From Candidatus Glassiibacteriota bacterium (GTDB lineage: Bacteria; Gemmatimonadota; Glassbacteria; GWA2-58-10): a stretch of 7,127 bases of DNA. Both the position numbers and the translations under genes were made by a program. The stretch spans positions 1 to 7,127 of the forward strand of contig JAFGTO010000187.1 in assembly GCA_016934095.1 (NCBI GenBank), in the 5' to 3' direction. Shown here piece after piece: positions 5,444 through 7,127 of the stretch. Each line of letters begins with the position of its first letter. Within the stretch, counting starts at the first letter, position 1. The notes below the pieces were generated by a model, which was not told where the DNA came from, searched no databases, and worked only from the letters and a program-made list of their open reading frames with translations.

Positions 5444-5902
5444 TATTGTTTTTGCCGGATCCCGGAAGGAATCCTCCCGAGCAGGCTGCAGACTGGTCGT
5501 CCTTTCCTGTTTTCCCCTTGCAAACCGGACAAAAGTATATAGATTGACCTGACCGTTTTATTCAATAATCCTGGATTGATCCCTCCACGATACTCTCCGG
5601 CCTGTTACCGGCGGAGCCTGGCCGTACGTTAATACTCCTCGTTTAGAACTGAAAAACTACAACTGGTCCGGCTGCAGAAAATATCTGCCCCAGGCCTGGA
5701 ATGTCCTGAGGACTACACGGATTGAACAAACAGCGCATTTCCCGCACCTTGCCTCGGGGAGTCTTCAATTGACATTCCGGGGTTTTGATTCTATGTTGAT
5801 TGGGAATAGCCTCAGGCCGGCCGGGCCGCCGCGAATGCCGGGTTGTGTCCAGGTGAGACCGGTCCGGTCTTTCTCGAACTCCGGACTGCATGATAAGATA
5901 CC
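5444..5902. other. Divergent intergenic region, non-coding
   Basis: These 459 bases separate the minus-strand cluster from the plus-strand DUF885 gene. No convincing coding frame is present. A TTGACC (5544-5549) with AATAAT (5564-5569) has too short a spacer (14 bases) to count as a plus-strand promoter. A minor hairpin is possible at 5595-5616 (CTCCG/CGGAG). The clearest structure is the small palindrome at 5856-5870, listed separately. Confidence 0.5.
5856..5870. promoter_or_regulatory. Palindrome upstream of the DUF885 gene, possible operator
   Basis: AGACCGG-T-CCGGTCT is a perfect 7-1-7 inverted repeat ending 32 bases before the DUF885 ATG. Its position and symmetry suit a repressor site, but in GC-rich DNA a palindrome of this size can occur by chance. 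Confidence 0.3.
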
Positions 5903-7127
5903 ATGTCCAGCCCTGCCCGGAAGAACCTGACAAAAGAAGCGGAAGCTTATCTGGCTTACCTGGCCGGGGCATTCCCGGTAATGAGTGCCACGGACGAGTT
6001 CCTTTTTTTCCCCCTGGTCGAGGATTCTTATAAATACCGCTCGTCCATGGAAAACCTTTCGGCGGAGCTCATCGGGGATGCACTGCGCAGGGCGGGCCGG
6101 GCCCTGGAGGTAGCAGGGAAAAGCGGAAAAGCCGGCGCCGGGGACCTGGACCTGGAAATCGATTCATGGCTCTTGAGGATGCACGCGGAGAATTTTATCC
6201 GCACTTTCGAGGTCGAACAGGAACACCTCAGCGATCCCTCGCTCTATTTCAGGACAGCCGCCCACGGCCTGGCGCTAGTTGCCGGAGACCCGTCATGCCT
6301 GGCAGGCAGGATCCGGGCGGCCGCCGGGCTTTTCCACGTCGGCGCGGGCCAGCTTACCCGCTCGAGCCCGCAGAAAGCCCAGCAGGGACTTGCCTGGGCC
6401 GCCAATTTCAAGGCTTTCCTGGCCGGGCTGGCCAGGGCCCTTAGGGATGCGGGCGACTCGCCGGCCCTGGATGCGCTCGACCGCCTGGGCGAAGAGGCCG
6501 ACAGGTTCGCCCGGCGTATCGAAAGGCTGGATACCACGGGCGGGCCCGAGGCCCTGGGTTCCGAGCGCTATTCCCTGCTCATCCGGGGCGCTTTCGGCTT
6601 GAAAGAAGACCCGCCACGGCTTTACGAGCTGCTGCAGCAGGAGCGGGCGCGCCTTGCCGCAAGGCTGTACGCCGGTGCGATTCGCCAGGGTTACCGGGCC
6701 GACCAGTGGAGGCTGGCTGCAGTGGACTCACCGCCTCCTGATCTCGAGGCGGCTGAGCCGGTCGAGATTTACCGGGCGGAGCTGGAGCGCCTGGCGCGCT
6801 GGCTGGCCTCCCGGCTGGAAGCCGGTGATATCGACACCGGCGAGGTCCCGGAAGTGAGGGTCATGCCGGCTTACCTGAAAGGGCTGCGCGCCTCGGCTTC
6901 CTATGCCGCCCCGGTGGGCCGGGAGCGCCGGGGGATTTTTTTCGTGGGCTTCACCGGGGAAAGAGGCAGCTCCGCGGCCCGCCTTGCCCTGCACTCCGAC
7001 TATCGCTACATTACGGTCCATGAGACTTTCCCCGGGCACCACCACCTGGACACGGTCCGCCGTAAGCTGAAACCGGCCATCCGTGCGCAGAGCGAGAACG
7101 CCCTTTTCTACGAGGGCTGGTCATGCT
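5903..7127 (+). CDS. DUF885 family protein, putative metallopeptidase-like enzyme, 3' end cut off by the window
   Basis: The frame runs from the ATG at 5903 to the right edge without a stop, giving 408 residues. DUF885 proteins are usually near 550-600, so roughly the last quarter to third is missing. An in-frame TAA at 5894 rules out an earlier start. The Shine-Dalgarno sequence is weak. The signature is HETFPGHHH at residues 373-381, the HExxPGH motif of DUF885, followed by FYEGW (402-406) with Glu404. The spaced His/Glu residues suggest a zinc site like that of gluzincin-type peptidases, but the substrate is unknown. The first 350 residues are mostly helical and rich in Ala, Leu and Arg. 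No signal peptide is seen, so a cytoplasmic location is likely, unlike the many exported members. GC is much higher than in the left-hand genes. It is divergent from the metal cluster and probably unrelated in function. Confidence 0.88.
   Translation, partial: MSSPARKNLTKEAEAYLAYLAGAFPVMSATDEFLFFPLVEDSYKYRSSMENLSAELIGDALRRAGRALEVAGKSGKAGAGDLDLEIDSWLLRMHAENFIRTFEVEQEHLSDPSLYFRTAAHGLALVAGDPSCLAGRIRAAAGLFHVGAGQLTRSSPQKAQQGLAWAANFKAFLAGLARALRDAGDSPALDALDRLGEEADRFARRIERLDTTGGPEALGSERYSLLIRGAFGLKEDPPRLYELLQQERARLAARLYAGAIRQGYRADQWRLAAVDSPPPDLEAAEPVEIYRAELERLARWLASRLEAGDIDTGEVPEVRVMPAYLKGLRASASYAAPVGRERRGIFFVGFTGERGSSAARLALHSDYRYITVHETFPGHHHLDTVRRKLKPAIRAQSENALFYEGWSC

Noticed and set aside
5643..5972. 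Minus-strand open frame of 109 codons
   Set aside because: It overlaps the start of the well-supported DUF885 gene on the other strand, and its product is Arg/Pro-rich with no recognisable pattern.
6166..6857. Several GC-rich open frames on both strands inside the DUF885 gene
   Set aside because: Shadows produced by high-GC coding sequence; the frame with HExxPGH and EGW is the real one.
1..7127. Walker A and LSGGQ motifs of a transporter ATPase, tRNA, rRNA and CRISPR repeats
   Set aside because: Looked for by eye in the translations and sequence and not seen.

Overview
The window is a stretch of Gram-negative bacterial chromosome: one gene encodes an outer-membrane beta-barrel with a signal peptide. 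The phylum cannot be fixed from the sequence. Acidobacteriota, Aminicenantes-like or Deltaproteobacteria-like lineages would all fit this gene content, but that is a guess. Two compositional regimes are visible: the minus-strand genes are of moderate GC and the plus-strand gene at the right end is clearly GC-rich.

Positions 1 to 5443 hold one minus-strand gene cluster, read right to left. A good sigma-70-like promoter (5415-5443) precedes a small membrane-anchored His/Cys protein (5006-5407). Next come a coiled-coil plus beta-barrel outer-membrane protein (3434-4807), a zinc-type periplasmic binding protein of the ZnuA/TroA class (2207-3304), and two different ABC-3 family metal permeases (1154-1987 and 200-1129). 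A hairpin followed by a T-run (37-58) may end the cluster. Together these look like a metal (most likely zinc) uptake system reaching from the outer membrane to the cytoplasm: barrel for entry, binding protein for capture, and a permease pair for transport. The ATPase is not encoded in the window.

The 219-base gap between the binding protein and the first permease, a common place for the ATPase gene, is instead filled by nested inverted repeats. A 10-bp hairpin lies on the binding-protein stop codon, inside a 200-base fold-back with outer arms (13 of 14 paired) and inner arms (12+9 bp). This may be a small mobile element, a deletion scar, or an RNA element that lowers permease expression relative to the binding protein.

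Positions 5444-5902 are non-coding and separate the divergent transcription units. From 5903 to the right edge runs the first 408 residues of a DUF885 protein on the plus strand, with an HExxPGH motif, truncated by the window. It has no evident link to metal transport.

Most noteworthy are the gene-level association of an outer-membrane barrel and a small His/Cys protein with a metal ABC importer, the fold-back in the SBP-permease gap, a 12-bp perfect inverted repeat centred on the CxxC codons of the small gene, and a perfect 16-bp palindrome upstream of the barrel gene.
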